Shown here piece after piece: positions 37,292-45,900 of a DNA stretch of 64,000 nt. The stretch spans positions 39,519 through 103,518 of the forward strand of contig JABHIW010000098.1 of NCBI GenBank assembly GCA_018670825.1, written 5' to 3'. The notes below the pieces were generated by a model. It saw only the letters and a list, made by a program, of their open reading frames with translations, was not told where the DNA came from and searched no databases. Origin of the DNA: Candidatus Scalindua sp. Its GTDB lineage: Bacteria; Planctomycetota; Brocadiia; Brocadiales; Scalinduaceae. The position numbers and the translations under genes are program-made. Positions within the stretch are counted from its first letter, which is position 1. Each line of letters begins with the position of its first letter.

Positions 37292-37957
37292 ATGAAAATG
37301 CGTAGAAACGTTATAAAAATAATACAACTATCAGCGTATTGGCCATTTTTGCTTCTGTTTAAAATTTTCTTTAATTTTGAGATCAGAGGGATTGAAAATC
37401 TGAAAAAAGCTGACTGTTCATTTCTTATTGCCTCAAACCATGTTTCATATCTTGATCCAGTGTCTGTTTTTATTGCACTGCCATTTCGTTTCAGATACGC
37501 TCCGCTCTATTACATGGCTAGTGATTATTTTTATAGGTTATTATTTTTTTACCGTTTTGTTGGAGCCGTGCGTGCCCATGAGGGGAAGGATCTGGAACTA
37601 TCCGGAAGGCCGTTAATAAATTTATTAGACCATGGTGAAAGAGTTATCATATTTCCTGAAGGTGCCATTAAAAGAGGCGTAAAGAGAAGACCGCGCAGAG
37701 GAATATCCTATGTTGCCGCTAAAAGCAATAAATTGATTGTACCTCTTAAAATAGAATCAAACCTTGACGGATCTATTAATGTTGTGGGCGGAAAGGTATT
37801 TGACCTGCTGACCGGAAAACACTGGATAAAAATGGTCTTTGGCAAACCCTTTAAGATAGAAGAGACAATCGGTAAAACACCTGAAAGCCTTTCTGAATTA
37901 CGAAAAGCGTCTGAGGGTGTGTTTAATAAAATAGAAGCAGCAAATGATGGCAGATGA
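37292..37957 (+). CDS. plsC: 1-acyl-sn-glycerol-3-phosphate acyltransferase
   Basis: A 221-residue membrane-associated acyltransferase that makes phosphatidic acid from lysophosphatidic acid. The catalytic NHVSYLDP (HX4D) lies near residue 50; the glycerophosphate-binding FPEGAIKRG is near residue 112; VPLKIE is the late motif. An N-terminal hydrophobic stretch (about residues 10-28) probably anchors it. Length is normal for PlsC. It follows the two-component pair by about 160 bases. Its stop codon is only 3 bases before a palindromic element. No Shine-Dalgarno is seen before the ATG. Confidence 0.85.
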   Translation: MKMRRNVIKIIQLSAYWPFLLLFKIFFNFEIRGIENLKKADCSFLIASNHVSYLDPVSVFIALPFRFRYAPLYYMASDYFYRLLFFYRFVGAVRAHEGKDLELSGRPLINLLDHGERVIIFPEGAIKRGVKRRPRRGISYVAAKSNKLIVPLKIESNLDGSINVVGGKVFDLLTGKHWIKMVFGKPFKIEETIGKTPESLSELRKASEGVFNKIEAANDGR

Positions 37958-37960
37958 ACA

Positions 37961-38009
37961 GGCGCGTATGCCAGCCCGATTTACAGTCTCTCAGGCGGAG
38001 AAACGCGCC
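37961..38009. repeat. Palindromic element behind plsC
   Basis: GGCGCGT at 37961-37967 and ACGCGCC at 38003-38009 form outer arms; inside are GCCAGCCCGAT and TCAGGCGGAGA. The interior resembles the element at 29519-29583. It separates the end of plsC from the HD-GYP fossil. Confidence 0.5.
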
Positions 38010-38026
38010 CTACCGCCAAATAAATA

Positions 38027-38150
38027 TTACAGTAGGCTATGTGAGGCCATAGCCGCAATAACGTCGGACGCACACAACACCCTTGCTTCTATGAGTATAT
38101 CACCGTTAAATAAACCTGAGGGATATCTGGAACCATTCATGCTTTTGTAA
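38027..38150 (-). pseudogene. Fossil fragment of an HD-GYP phosphodiesterase domain
   Basis: On the minus strand, ELQKHE followed (after a frame change) by MNGSRYPSGLFNGDILIEAR and VLCASDVIAAMASH reproduces the centre of HD-GYP domains, whose typical form is HERxDGSGYPxGL...ILLEARILAVADVVEAMASH. The expected RPYRPALG after ASH is missing: the frame reads SLL and stops at 38027, and a palindromic element begins within 20 bases. There is no start or ribosome binding site. HD-GYP proteins hydrolyse cyclic-di-GMP; this piece cannot. The identification is by motif recognition. Confidence 0.65.
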
Positions 38151-38192
38151 TTCTAATGCTCGATGCCAGCAACAGGCCATTATAGTCTAGAT

Positions 38193-39644
38193 TTAACTAA
38201 CAGGAATAATGCCTAAAGCATCGGACACGCCTTTCCCATATGCCGGGTCGGCTTTCATGCAGTTGCTGATATGGAGGAGCTTAATCTTCTCTGGAGCGTC
38301 TCCCATGGCACTGGCAGTATTGGAGAAGAGCGCCTTCTGTTGCTCAGCCGTCATCAATTGGAAAAGTAAGCCGGGCTGGGTGTAGTAATCGTTGTCATCA
38401 CGATGGTCCCAATGATCGGCAGCTCCTTCTAAATCAAGAGGCGGTTCTGAGAACTCCGGCTGTTGTTTCCACTCACCGTAGCTGTTAGGTTCATAGCCGA
38501 GCTTACCGCCATGGTTGCCGTCAACTCGCATGGCACCATCGCGGTGATAACTGTTGAAGGGACAGCGCGGTGTGTTAACCGGAATAAGATTGTGGTTCAC
38601 ACCAAGCCGATATCGCTGAGCATCGCCGTACGCAAACAGACGTCCCTGTAACATCCTGTCGGGAGAGAAACCGATACCTGGTACAATGCTGGCCGGATTG
38701 AAAGCAGACTGTTCAACTTCAGCAAAATAGTTTTCCGGATTTCGGTTCAGTTCTAAAACTCCTACATCAATCATTGGATAATCTTTGTGAGACCACACTT
38801 TCGTCAAATCGAATGGATTAAAACTACATTTTTTTGCTTCGTTCTCAGACATTACCTGGATCTTCATGTCCCATTTAGGATATTCACCGTTATCAATACT
38901 TTCCAGTAAATCGCGCTGATGGTTTTCTCTGTCCTTCGCTATTATTGCTTCAGCTTCCTGGTTAGTTAAACATTTAATTCCCTGTTGCGTCTTAAGATGG
39001 AATTTAACCCAGACACGTTCATTTTTACCATTGATAAGACTGAACGTGTGACTGCCGTAACCATTCATATGACGATATGAGTAGGGAATACCTCGTTCAC
39101 TCATAGTGATAGTGATCTGGTGCAACGCTTCCGGCAGCGATGTCCAAAAGTCCCAGTTGTTGTGGGAGCTTCGCATGTTTGTACGGGGGTCACGCTTTAC
39201 GGCGTGATTCAGGTCGGGAAATTTCAGTGGATCACGCAGGAAGAATACCGGTGTGTTATTACCCACCAGGTCCCAGTTACCCTCTTCGGTGTAGAATTTA
39301 ATTGCGAAGCCCCTGATGTCACGTTCAGCATCTGCCGCTCCACGCTCACCAGCCACCGTGGAGAAACGTGTGAAAAGTTCGGTCTTCTTTCCTATCTCAG
39401 AGAAAATCTTTGCCCTGGTGTAGCGGGTGATATCGTGAGTAACGGTAAAGGTACCATACGCCCCTGATCCCTTGGCATGCATGCGTCTCTCAGGGATGAC
39501 CTCCCGATCAAAGTTGGCAAGTTTCTCCAGGAACCAGGCGTCTTGCAGCAACTGAGGGCCGCGAGGTCCAGCTGTCATCACATTCTGATTGTCAGATACA
39601 GGTGCGCCAGCATTGGTAGTCAACTTCTTCTTTCCGTCACTCAT
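38193..39644 (-). CDS. katA: Monofunctional heme catalase
   Basis: Catalase converts hydrogen peroxide to water and oxygen. The 483-residue length fits small-subunit (clade 3) catalases. The distal His is in [14 protein letters not shown], the Asn in [10 protein letters not shown], and the proximal heme Tyr in [34 protein letters not shown] is the family signature. No signal peptide, so cytoplasmic. AGGAG sits 8 bases before the ATG, one of the clearest ribosome sites in the window. It is a single gene, with the HD-GYP fossil beyond its 3' end. Confidence 0.97.
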   Translation of the reverse strand: MSDGKKKLTTNAGAPVSDNQNVMTAGPRGPQLLQDAWFLEKLANFDREVIPERRMHAKGSGAYGTFTVTHDITRYTRAKIFSEIGKKTELFTRFSTVAGERGAADAERDIRGFAIKFYTEEGNWDLVGNNTPVFFLRDPLKFPDLNHAVKRDPRTNMRSSHNNWDFWTSLPEALHQITITMSERGIPYSYRHMNGYGSHTFSLINGKNERVWVKFHLKTQQGIKCLTNQEAEAIIAKDRENHQRDLLESIDNGEYPKWDMKIQVMSENEAKKCSFNPFDLTKVWSHKDYPMIDVGVLELNRNPENYFAEVEQSAFNPASIVPGIGFSPDRMLQGRLFAYGDAQRYRLGVNHNLIPVNTPRCPFNSYHRDGAMRVDGNHGGKLGYEPNSYGEWKQQPEFSEPPLDLEGAADHWDHRDDNDYYTQPGLLFQLMTAEQQKALFSNTASAMGDAPEKIKLLHISNCMKADPAYGKGVSDALGIIPVS

Positions 39645-39712
39645 GGTTTATTCTCCTTTCAAGTTTTAACTTTGTACCGTTAATGTTCTGACCACTTTTT
39701 TTAAAAGATACC

Positions 39713-41125
39713 TCATTTCATTGATCGCACTGGTCGTATAGAGTAGTATTCATTGTATTTACTCCAGAATACACTTCCGTAACATGCGCTCATTGCCCAT
39801 GCCGCATCATATCCGTAGCTGTCCCCCGTCCAGATCCAGGGCTGTTTATTATCAAAAACCTTATCTACATACATATCGTTAAACTTCTGCGTCGGTTCAA
39901 GAAGTGATGCTGCTTCCTCTGCGGTAGGCAAACGCCAGTCATTAAACCCCGCGTAACCTTTCAGATTCAGATTGTCGACCCACCCCGCTATTTTCTCTTT
40001 ATCTTTAAACCTTTCTGATCCATTCTGATGCCACATCAGGCCGGTCGCGTGATCAATAACCACTTTTTCATACCCAACTGACTTTATCTCGTACTGATGA
40101 TGTATTGTACTGTGTCCGTAAAATCCCCACTCCTTCTCTTCACGTATTTCAATATGAGGCATCGATTGGATCTGCATTACGGATAAATCCTCGTATGATG
40201 ATCGCAGCTTCTTCCTGACCATCCTCTCCTGCCATTCAATCTCCTTGAGACGCGCCAACTCATCCAGATTCAGAAAGAAAAGCAGTTCTCCCCCCTTCTC
40301 TCCTCCCTTATTTTTTAACGTTCCGAATCCAGGTGTCCGATCACCGTTTTTCTCTAATCCGACTTTTATACCTTTGAACAATTCCGATGGAATAAAAAAT
40401 GGCTTCTTATTCCCTTCAAGACCCTTTAAGAAAAAATGTGTAAAGACACTGTTATCACTAACTCTTTTATTTACTACAGGTTTAGCTCCTCCGGAAGTTA
40501 TGACCTGACGTGAGCCCTGCTTGTATGCCTGCTTTATGACTTCATCTGAAGCTCTCGGTATCTCTCCTCTAAAACTCCTGAAGGAATCACCGGAAAAGCA
40601 GGAGTTAGTGATAAGCAGGACATGTTTCGCCTGAATAGCACCAATCTTCAAAAAATTATAAATATCCTTATTTGAAATCCATGAAGACCTCTCCTCCATA
40701 CCACCTTCTACCGGTATCCAACTACCCTCCCGCTTGGCAGAATCAAGAGCGCCATGACCGGAATAGAATATAGTGACAGAGTCTTCAGGGCCTACTCTTC
40801 TGGTCAAATATCTCAGTTTACCAAGTATGTTTCTCCTGGTAGCCTCTTCATTATAAAGTTCGATTACGTGATATTCGTCAAAAAGATATCGTTTCAGTAA
40901 AATTTCTTTCACCGCTTTCGCGTCATCAACTGAGGTGTTCAGGCGTGGCAAGTTAGTATAGGAGTCAATCCCGATTACGAAGAGCCATTGGTTACCACTG
41001 ATTTCATGGCCGGTTGGAGAAACCAGTGCGACACTTCCCTTTTGTTCTTCTGCAACGGTGACAATTGAAAATACGAGAAATACAAATAAAATGATGAAAA
41101 CATGAAATAATATTATTTTTTTCAT
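39713..41125 (-). CDS. Secreted caspase-like (C14) protease with C-terminal DUF1566/Lcl domain
   Basis: An exported protein of about 470 residues. A signal peptide (MKKIILFHVFIILFVF...) supports the ATG at 41125 rather than the upstream in-frame ATG at 41182. The caspase-fold domain has WLFVIGIDSYTNLPRLNTSV and DDAKAVKEIL, the catalytic His in IFYSGHGA and Cys in LLITNSCFSGDS. A charged linker leads to a C-terminal DUF1566/Lcl domain (ATGLMWHQNG, FNDWRLPTAEEA, YYSIRPVRS). Metacaspase-like enzymes cut after Arg or Lys; the Lcl domain is often found in exported proteins and may bind surfaces. It is a single gene between catalase and the pseudogene region. Confidence 0.85.
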   Translation of the reverse strand: MKKIILFHVFIILFVFLVFSIVTVAEEQKGSVALVSPTGHEISGNQWLFVIGIDSYTNLPRLNTSVDDAKAVKEILLKRYLFDEYHVIELYNEEATRRNILGKLRYLTRRVGPEDSVTIFYSGHGALDSAKREGSWIPVEGGMEERSSWISNKDIYNFLKIGAIQAKHVLLITNSCFSGDSFRSFRGEIPRASDEVIKQAYKQGSRQVITSGGAKPVVNKRVSDNSVFTHFFLKGLEGNKKPFFIPSELFKGIKVGLEKNGDRTPGFGTLKNKGGEKGGELLFFLNLDELARLKEIEWQERMVRKKLRSSYEDLSVMQIQSMPHIEIREEKEWGFYGHSTIHHQYEIKSVGYEKVVIDHATGLMWHQNGSERFKDKEKIAGWVDNLNLKGYAGFNDWRLPTAEEAASLLEPTQKFNDMYVDKVFDNKQPWIWTGDSYGYDAAWAMSACYGSVFWSKYNEYYSIRPVRSMK

Positions 41126-41182
41126 TCTTAAATATCCAGAAATATATGAAAAATATAGTAAGGTTAAATTTAAAGGCCGCAT

Positions 41183-41536
41183 TATATCAATTACCGTAAT
41201 AATTTACTCTAAATAAATAAGATTGTATATATGGATTTAGACTGATACTGCAAAAACGGCACATAGGAAAAATATTCAATTCATTACATAATTCCAGAAA
41301 ATACTTGAATTTTGTTAGTTATTTTACTACTCTTCCTGCACCTTTAGAAACCAATTTCTATTGGATATCGTCCCTCTGCAACTGCGACATAAAGATTTTT
41401 TTAAAAAGTCTTCTTAAATAGAGCTAGATAAATCTCTAGGGTTTCAATATAGGTTCTATAAAATCAATACTCTCTCGGAAAACATTTACAATAGCACACC
41501 CGGATTGGTTATTAAAAATACAATAAAGGAGTCGTA
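41183..41536. other. AT-rich intergenic region
   Basis: About 350 bases between the caspase-like gene and the decayed duplicate. Apart from a weak AAGATTTTTTTAAAAAGTCTT stem near 41394, I see no gene, fossil or promoter strong enough to call. Confidence 0.45.
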
Positions 41537-42302
41537 ATGAGAAAAAAAATAGAAAAATTATTCTTCATTTTCTTTATTTTTGCACTGTTAAATACATTTG
41601 CCGCTCAGGCGTGGGCTGCTGATACGGCTAAGGCACAGGCATACGTTGCAAAGAAAAAGGGATTTCTTGACTTTGTTGGTCGGAATGAAAAGTTGAAACG
41701 AAACGGTTCTCCGGATGTGCAATTCCGTTTCCACATAATCGTTCCGGGTAAAACGATCACTAACCTTACAATCCAAAATATTGATGGCTAGAAGTCAGAC
41801 AGGGACACTATGCCTGGTAATGAATATAATGGACTCGGAAGAGATTTTTGTTCTTTATGTACACGATAATAACTCCATTGTGGTAAGTAAGACCAATTAT
41901 GAGATAACGCTAACCTAGTATGGACGGATCTCAAAACGCTCCAGGAATTGATCTTAAAAACCCCAGAAAAACATCTCTTGCTCAGATTACTCCAAATGTT
42001 GATGCTCCTTCGAAACAAATTGTAGAACCTGTTGAACTGCCCTTAATAAAGTTGTTTCGCAAGAGCCAACAAAGGCTCCTGTCACAAATGTATCGAATGC
42101 AGGAGTATGAGTTGAGACGTCCGGTCCCTATGCTAACAAAATCAATGCAATTCTAGCAGTGTTTAATGAAAATAATGAGTTAGATTACGTATCGAAGGGT
42201 TCGTTTAATAACGATAATATGAGAATGGTGACCTCTTTGCAAATCAAGGATGACGGCCAACTTACCTATAAAGAGAGCCGTTGGTATGTTCCTAAGGAGA
42301 CG
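41537..42302 (+). pseudogene. Decayed partial duplicate of the WG-repeat gene's middle domain, with its own signal peptide
   Basis: An intact ribosome site (AAGGAG, 5 bases from ATG) and signal peptide (KLFFIFFIFALLNTFAAQAW) lead into KKKGFLDFVGRNEKLKRNGS. From 41650 to 42302 the DNA is a diverged copy of 44560-45280 in the intact gene downstream. The copy has a nonsense change (CAG to TAG) at about 41789, a deletion of roughly 70-80 bases around 41825, a frame change with TAG near 41917, and further substitutions. Only 84 residues remain open at the start. The similarity ends exactly at GAGACG, where transposase sequence begins. It may be the remnant of a smaller exported paralogue. Confidence 0.88.
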
Positions 42303-42743
42303 ATCCGTTTCATCAAGCAGAGCTATGAAATATAGGATGTAAGGATGTAAGGATGTAAGGGTGTAAGGGTGTAAGGGTGTAAGGGTGTAAGGGCGTAAGG
42401 GTGTAAGGGTGTAAGGGTGTAAGGGTGTAAGGGTGTAAGGGTGTAAGGGTGTTGGGGTGTTGGGGTGTTGGGTTATCAGCGTTTACAAAACTTTTTGCCG
42501 TTGGTGACAGCGGCAGCGTATTTTGCGACGGTGATGTTGGATACACAAGCGAAGCTAAAGGTAATGGCGGGCTATGTCTTCAGAGCGGCTAAACGACTCT
42601 TTGGTATACCCGACTTTCGGTACTATGCAATAGCCGATGGACTTATGAACATATTTAATCGACATCCAGAAAGAATAGCACCAAAATTGCAACCGATAAT
42701 CCACCAAAATCAGTTGATGCTCTTTGGTAGAGCGTCGCCTTAA
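42297..42743 (+). pseudogene. C-terminal remnant of a DDE (IS4-like) transposase, interrupted by an octamer array
   Basis: The first codons read ETIRFIKQSYEI, then a TAG and the octamer array, then in the same frame GYQRLQNFLPLVTAAAYFAT, KLKVMAGYVFRAAKRLFGIP and DFRYYAIADGL, ending LMLFGRASP. This is the tail of an IS4-type transposase of the kind reading ..IRFIKQSYxLEDVRVLxYQRLQNLLPL. The catalytic core is missing upstream, where the sequence changes to the decayed WG-gene copy. The element is dead. Confidence 0.7.
42335..42470 (+). repeat. Tandem octamer array, 17 copies of GGRTGTAA/GGGTGTTG
   Basis: Exactly 136 bases: three copies of GGATGTAA, eleven of GGGTGTAA (one as GGGCGTAA), then three of GGGTGTTG. 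It lies within the transposase remnant. The ancestral coding sequence for DVRVLG would contain one GGATGTAA followed by one GGGTGTTG, so the array looks like a local expansion of two octamers. The net expansion of 15 octamers is 120 bases, in frame, but it contains stop codons. Confidence 0.92.
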
Positions 42744-42762
42744 AAAAATTGGGGGAAGTCCT

Positions 42763-42790
42763 GAGTAGAATGTACTTGACATTTCTACTC
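42763..42790. repeat. Imperfect hairpin behind the transposase remnant
   Basis: GAGTAGAATGT and ACATTTCTACTC pair with one bulged base. It follows the transposase stop by 20 bases and could be an IS terminal structure or a transcription hairpin upstream of the WG-repeat gene. Confidence 0.4.
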
Positions 42791-42916
42791 CGCAAAGTAA
42801 ATTATCAAATACCATTGTGATTCTAACTTGAATAAATGTAACATATTAGGTAAATTCCTGTAAAGTTAAACTACAAATATTCGCACAATAAAACCTTTGC
42901 CGACATGGAGACGAAT

Positions 42917-45900
42917 ATGATCATGAAAAAAATGAAGTATTCTATTGTTACATTCGTTGCTGCCTTTATCATATTAAACTTGTCAGTTTTGTCATATATT
43001 TCTACTGCTTTAGCTGCCCCACAGGGATGGGAGACCAAAACCTGGCAGGGCATCACAGTGAGTATTCCTCCTGGTTGGAAAGTGGAAGAAAGCAATAAAG
43101 ATTTTCGTGCACTAAAAGGAAGCATGCAAGATGGATTCCTTGCATTTTCATTCGGCAAAGAAAGAATGAAAGTCCCCATTGAAGCTATAGCCGGGACCTT
43201 GAACGAGGCGATCTGGAAACAACTGGATTCGGTTACTGTATCGAATTTTGAAACCCAAACATACCAGGTAACCAGCAAGGCTCAGGATGGAAAAACCATG
43301 AATCAACGTTTCCATTTTTTCCCGAAACCTCTCAGCGAAGGAGACTATCTTGGCATACAGTATGCCGTCATGGGACTGGATCCAGGTGAGAGCATACCTA
43401 CTCTTGCAAAGATCATTAATTCTGTCACTTTCGATCCGGACATGTTTAAACTGACCAATAAGAGTGAGACATGGAAAGGAATAACCTTTACTTACCCTTC
43501 TGACTTCAAGATTTTGGCTAAAAGCAAAGAGAAGTTCAGTTGTACCAGAACAGTAGATCCGGTTAATAAGCAAATGATCTTTTTCATGGGTGTCAAGGCC
43601 ACGATACCAATGACAGCTGAAATGGTGAGGGAAAGCATGAAGCAAGAAGGGCAAAAGGACGTGAAAGTCAAGGACATGGGGCAGGCCGAAATATCTGGAA
43701 GGAAGGCCAGCGTGTTCGAGACGTTTGGTGCGTTACCTGGAGAACCTGAAATCGATGCGACCGTGCGGTATTACGGATTGGAAGACCCTCTGAAAGAAGG
43801 CGGATTTGTAAGCATGATGCTCGTAGTGACATCAGGTCTTGATAGTGATGTACATATGCCTGAATTGGAAAAAATCTTAACATCAGTAAATGTGGACTCT
43901 AATATTTTCAGTGTAGGAGAAAAAACAGAGACATGGGAAGGTTCTACTTTTTCTTTGCCTCAGGGCTGGAGTATTATTGAAGATAAAAAAGATGGACGCA
44001 CGTATGCAAGAATAATGGGAGGGCCTAAAAAGATGATTGCGTTCGGGATAACAAAAGAAAAAGATGCGCCTACAGAGGCGTCAATGACTAAAGATGCTCC
44101 ACCTGGCGTGAAAACAAAAAATATTGGCCCTGTCAATGTTTCCGGCCGTCAGACACTTGCTCTTGAGATGGAAGGGGAGATGGCGCCCGGAGTGAACATA
44201 GTTATGAGAGGTATAGGACTGAAAGATCCACTGAGTGATGGCCAATACCTGGGGTTAATGACTGCCGTTATTGGACTAGACCGGAATGAGCATATGCCTG
44301 AGTTGGAAAAGATTATTGCTTCAATAAAGATCGATCAGAATATTTTCCAGACAACCTCTACAATAACTGCTACAGAATCTAAAACCACGCAAGAAGACTC
44401 TACTTCAACCGAGCCATCAACCAGCACCCCTGCAGCGCCTGCAAATGAACCGCAACAAGAGCCTCTGGGCGGCCCACCGCCGGCAAGGCAGGCAAAAGCC
44501 CCGACTTCAATACAGACGGTATCCAATGGGTCAGGAATAATGATGCTGGTCTATCTGAATAAGAAAAAGGGATTCCTTGACTTTGTTGGTCGGAATGAAA
44601 AATTGAAACGAAACGGTTCTCCTGATGTACAATTCCGTTTCCACATAATCGCTCCGGGTAAAACGATCACTAACCTTACAATCCAAAATATTGATGGCCA
44701 GAAGTCCGACTGGGACACTATGCCTGGTAATGGAATATGGCTTGTTGGGGTTTTAAAAAACAATAATGTCCTTAACAAGCCTGATGGTAGTGTAAATATA
44801 CTCCTGGGGGACTCGGAAGAGATCTTTGATCTTTATGTACACGATAATAACTCTATTGTAGCAGGTAAGACCAATTATGAGATGACGCTGACCTATATGG
44901 ACGGGTCTCAAGACACTCTAGGAATTGATCTTAAAAAACCCAGAAAAAAATCTCTTGCTCAGATTACTCCAAATGTGGATACTCCTTCAAAACAAGTTGT
45001 AGAACCTGTTGTACTGCCCTTAGATAAAGTTGTTTTGCAAGAACCAACAAAGGCTCCTGTCACTAATGTATCGAATGCAGGAGTAGGAGCAGAGACGTCC
45101 GGTCCCTATGCTGACAAAATCAACGCAATTCTAGCAGTGTTTAATGAAAATAATGAGTTCGATTACGTATCGAAGGGTTCGTTTAATAACGATAATATGA
45201 GAATGGTGACTTCTTTGCAAATCGAGGATGATGGTCAACTGACATATAAAGAGAGCCGTTGGTATGTTCCTAAGGAGACGGATATAGTATTTATTATTGA
45301 ACACAGATTCCCCCTGCGAAACATCAAGATGCACTCTTTGGATATTTTTTCAAGTGCTATAACGGGTAATGATCAACTGAGTTTTAGTTGTATTGAGGAT
45401 GACAAAGGAAAGCTTTTGAATTGTGTGGAAACAAAGGAATTGAATCATCGTAGCAATGAGATGGAATCCAAGTTTACCACATATGCGCCATTAAAGATCA
45501 GGGGGGAAGGCAGGGTAGAAAAGCTCAAGGAAATGTTCTCTGAATTAATTGAGGCTCTTCAGACGTCTACCGATTTTACAAAACCCCCTCCGATACCTGC
45601 CGAAGGAACCCCAGTGGCCAAAGTGGGAGTAAGAGTTGAAGGCTCATCTTATCCTAAAACAGCCTATATTGATACTTCCGGTAACTATATCATCCAGCCC
45701 GGAACCAAGATGAATAAGAAGGGTTTTATAAACAGTTTTAGTAAAATTAAGGTGGATGACAAATGGAAGTATATACATAGGACCGGGGAAATACTGGAAT
45801 CTGAACTTGAAGCTTATGGTTTCTTCAGGGAGGGGCTTGCTATCGCTAAAAAAGATAAGAAGTTCTATTACATAGATTCCTCGGGAAAGGAGTTTATTAA

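Noticed and set aside
37944..38150. Plus-strand frame of 68 residues overlapping the end of plsC
   Set aside because: It runs through a palindromic element and antisense to the HD-GYP fossil, so it is most likely non-coding.
42335..42470. Possible CRISPR-like array
   Set aside because: The unit is 8 bases with no spacers; it is a simple tandem repeat.
42313..42546. Minus-strand frame encoding a HPYTLTPL-type repeat peptide
   Set aside because: It is the translation of the octamer array (24-base period in protein) plus transposase sequence read backwards; no ribosome site and no family.
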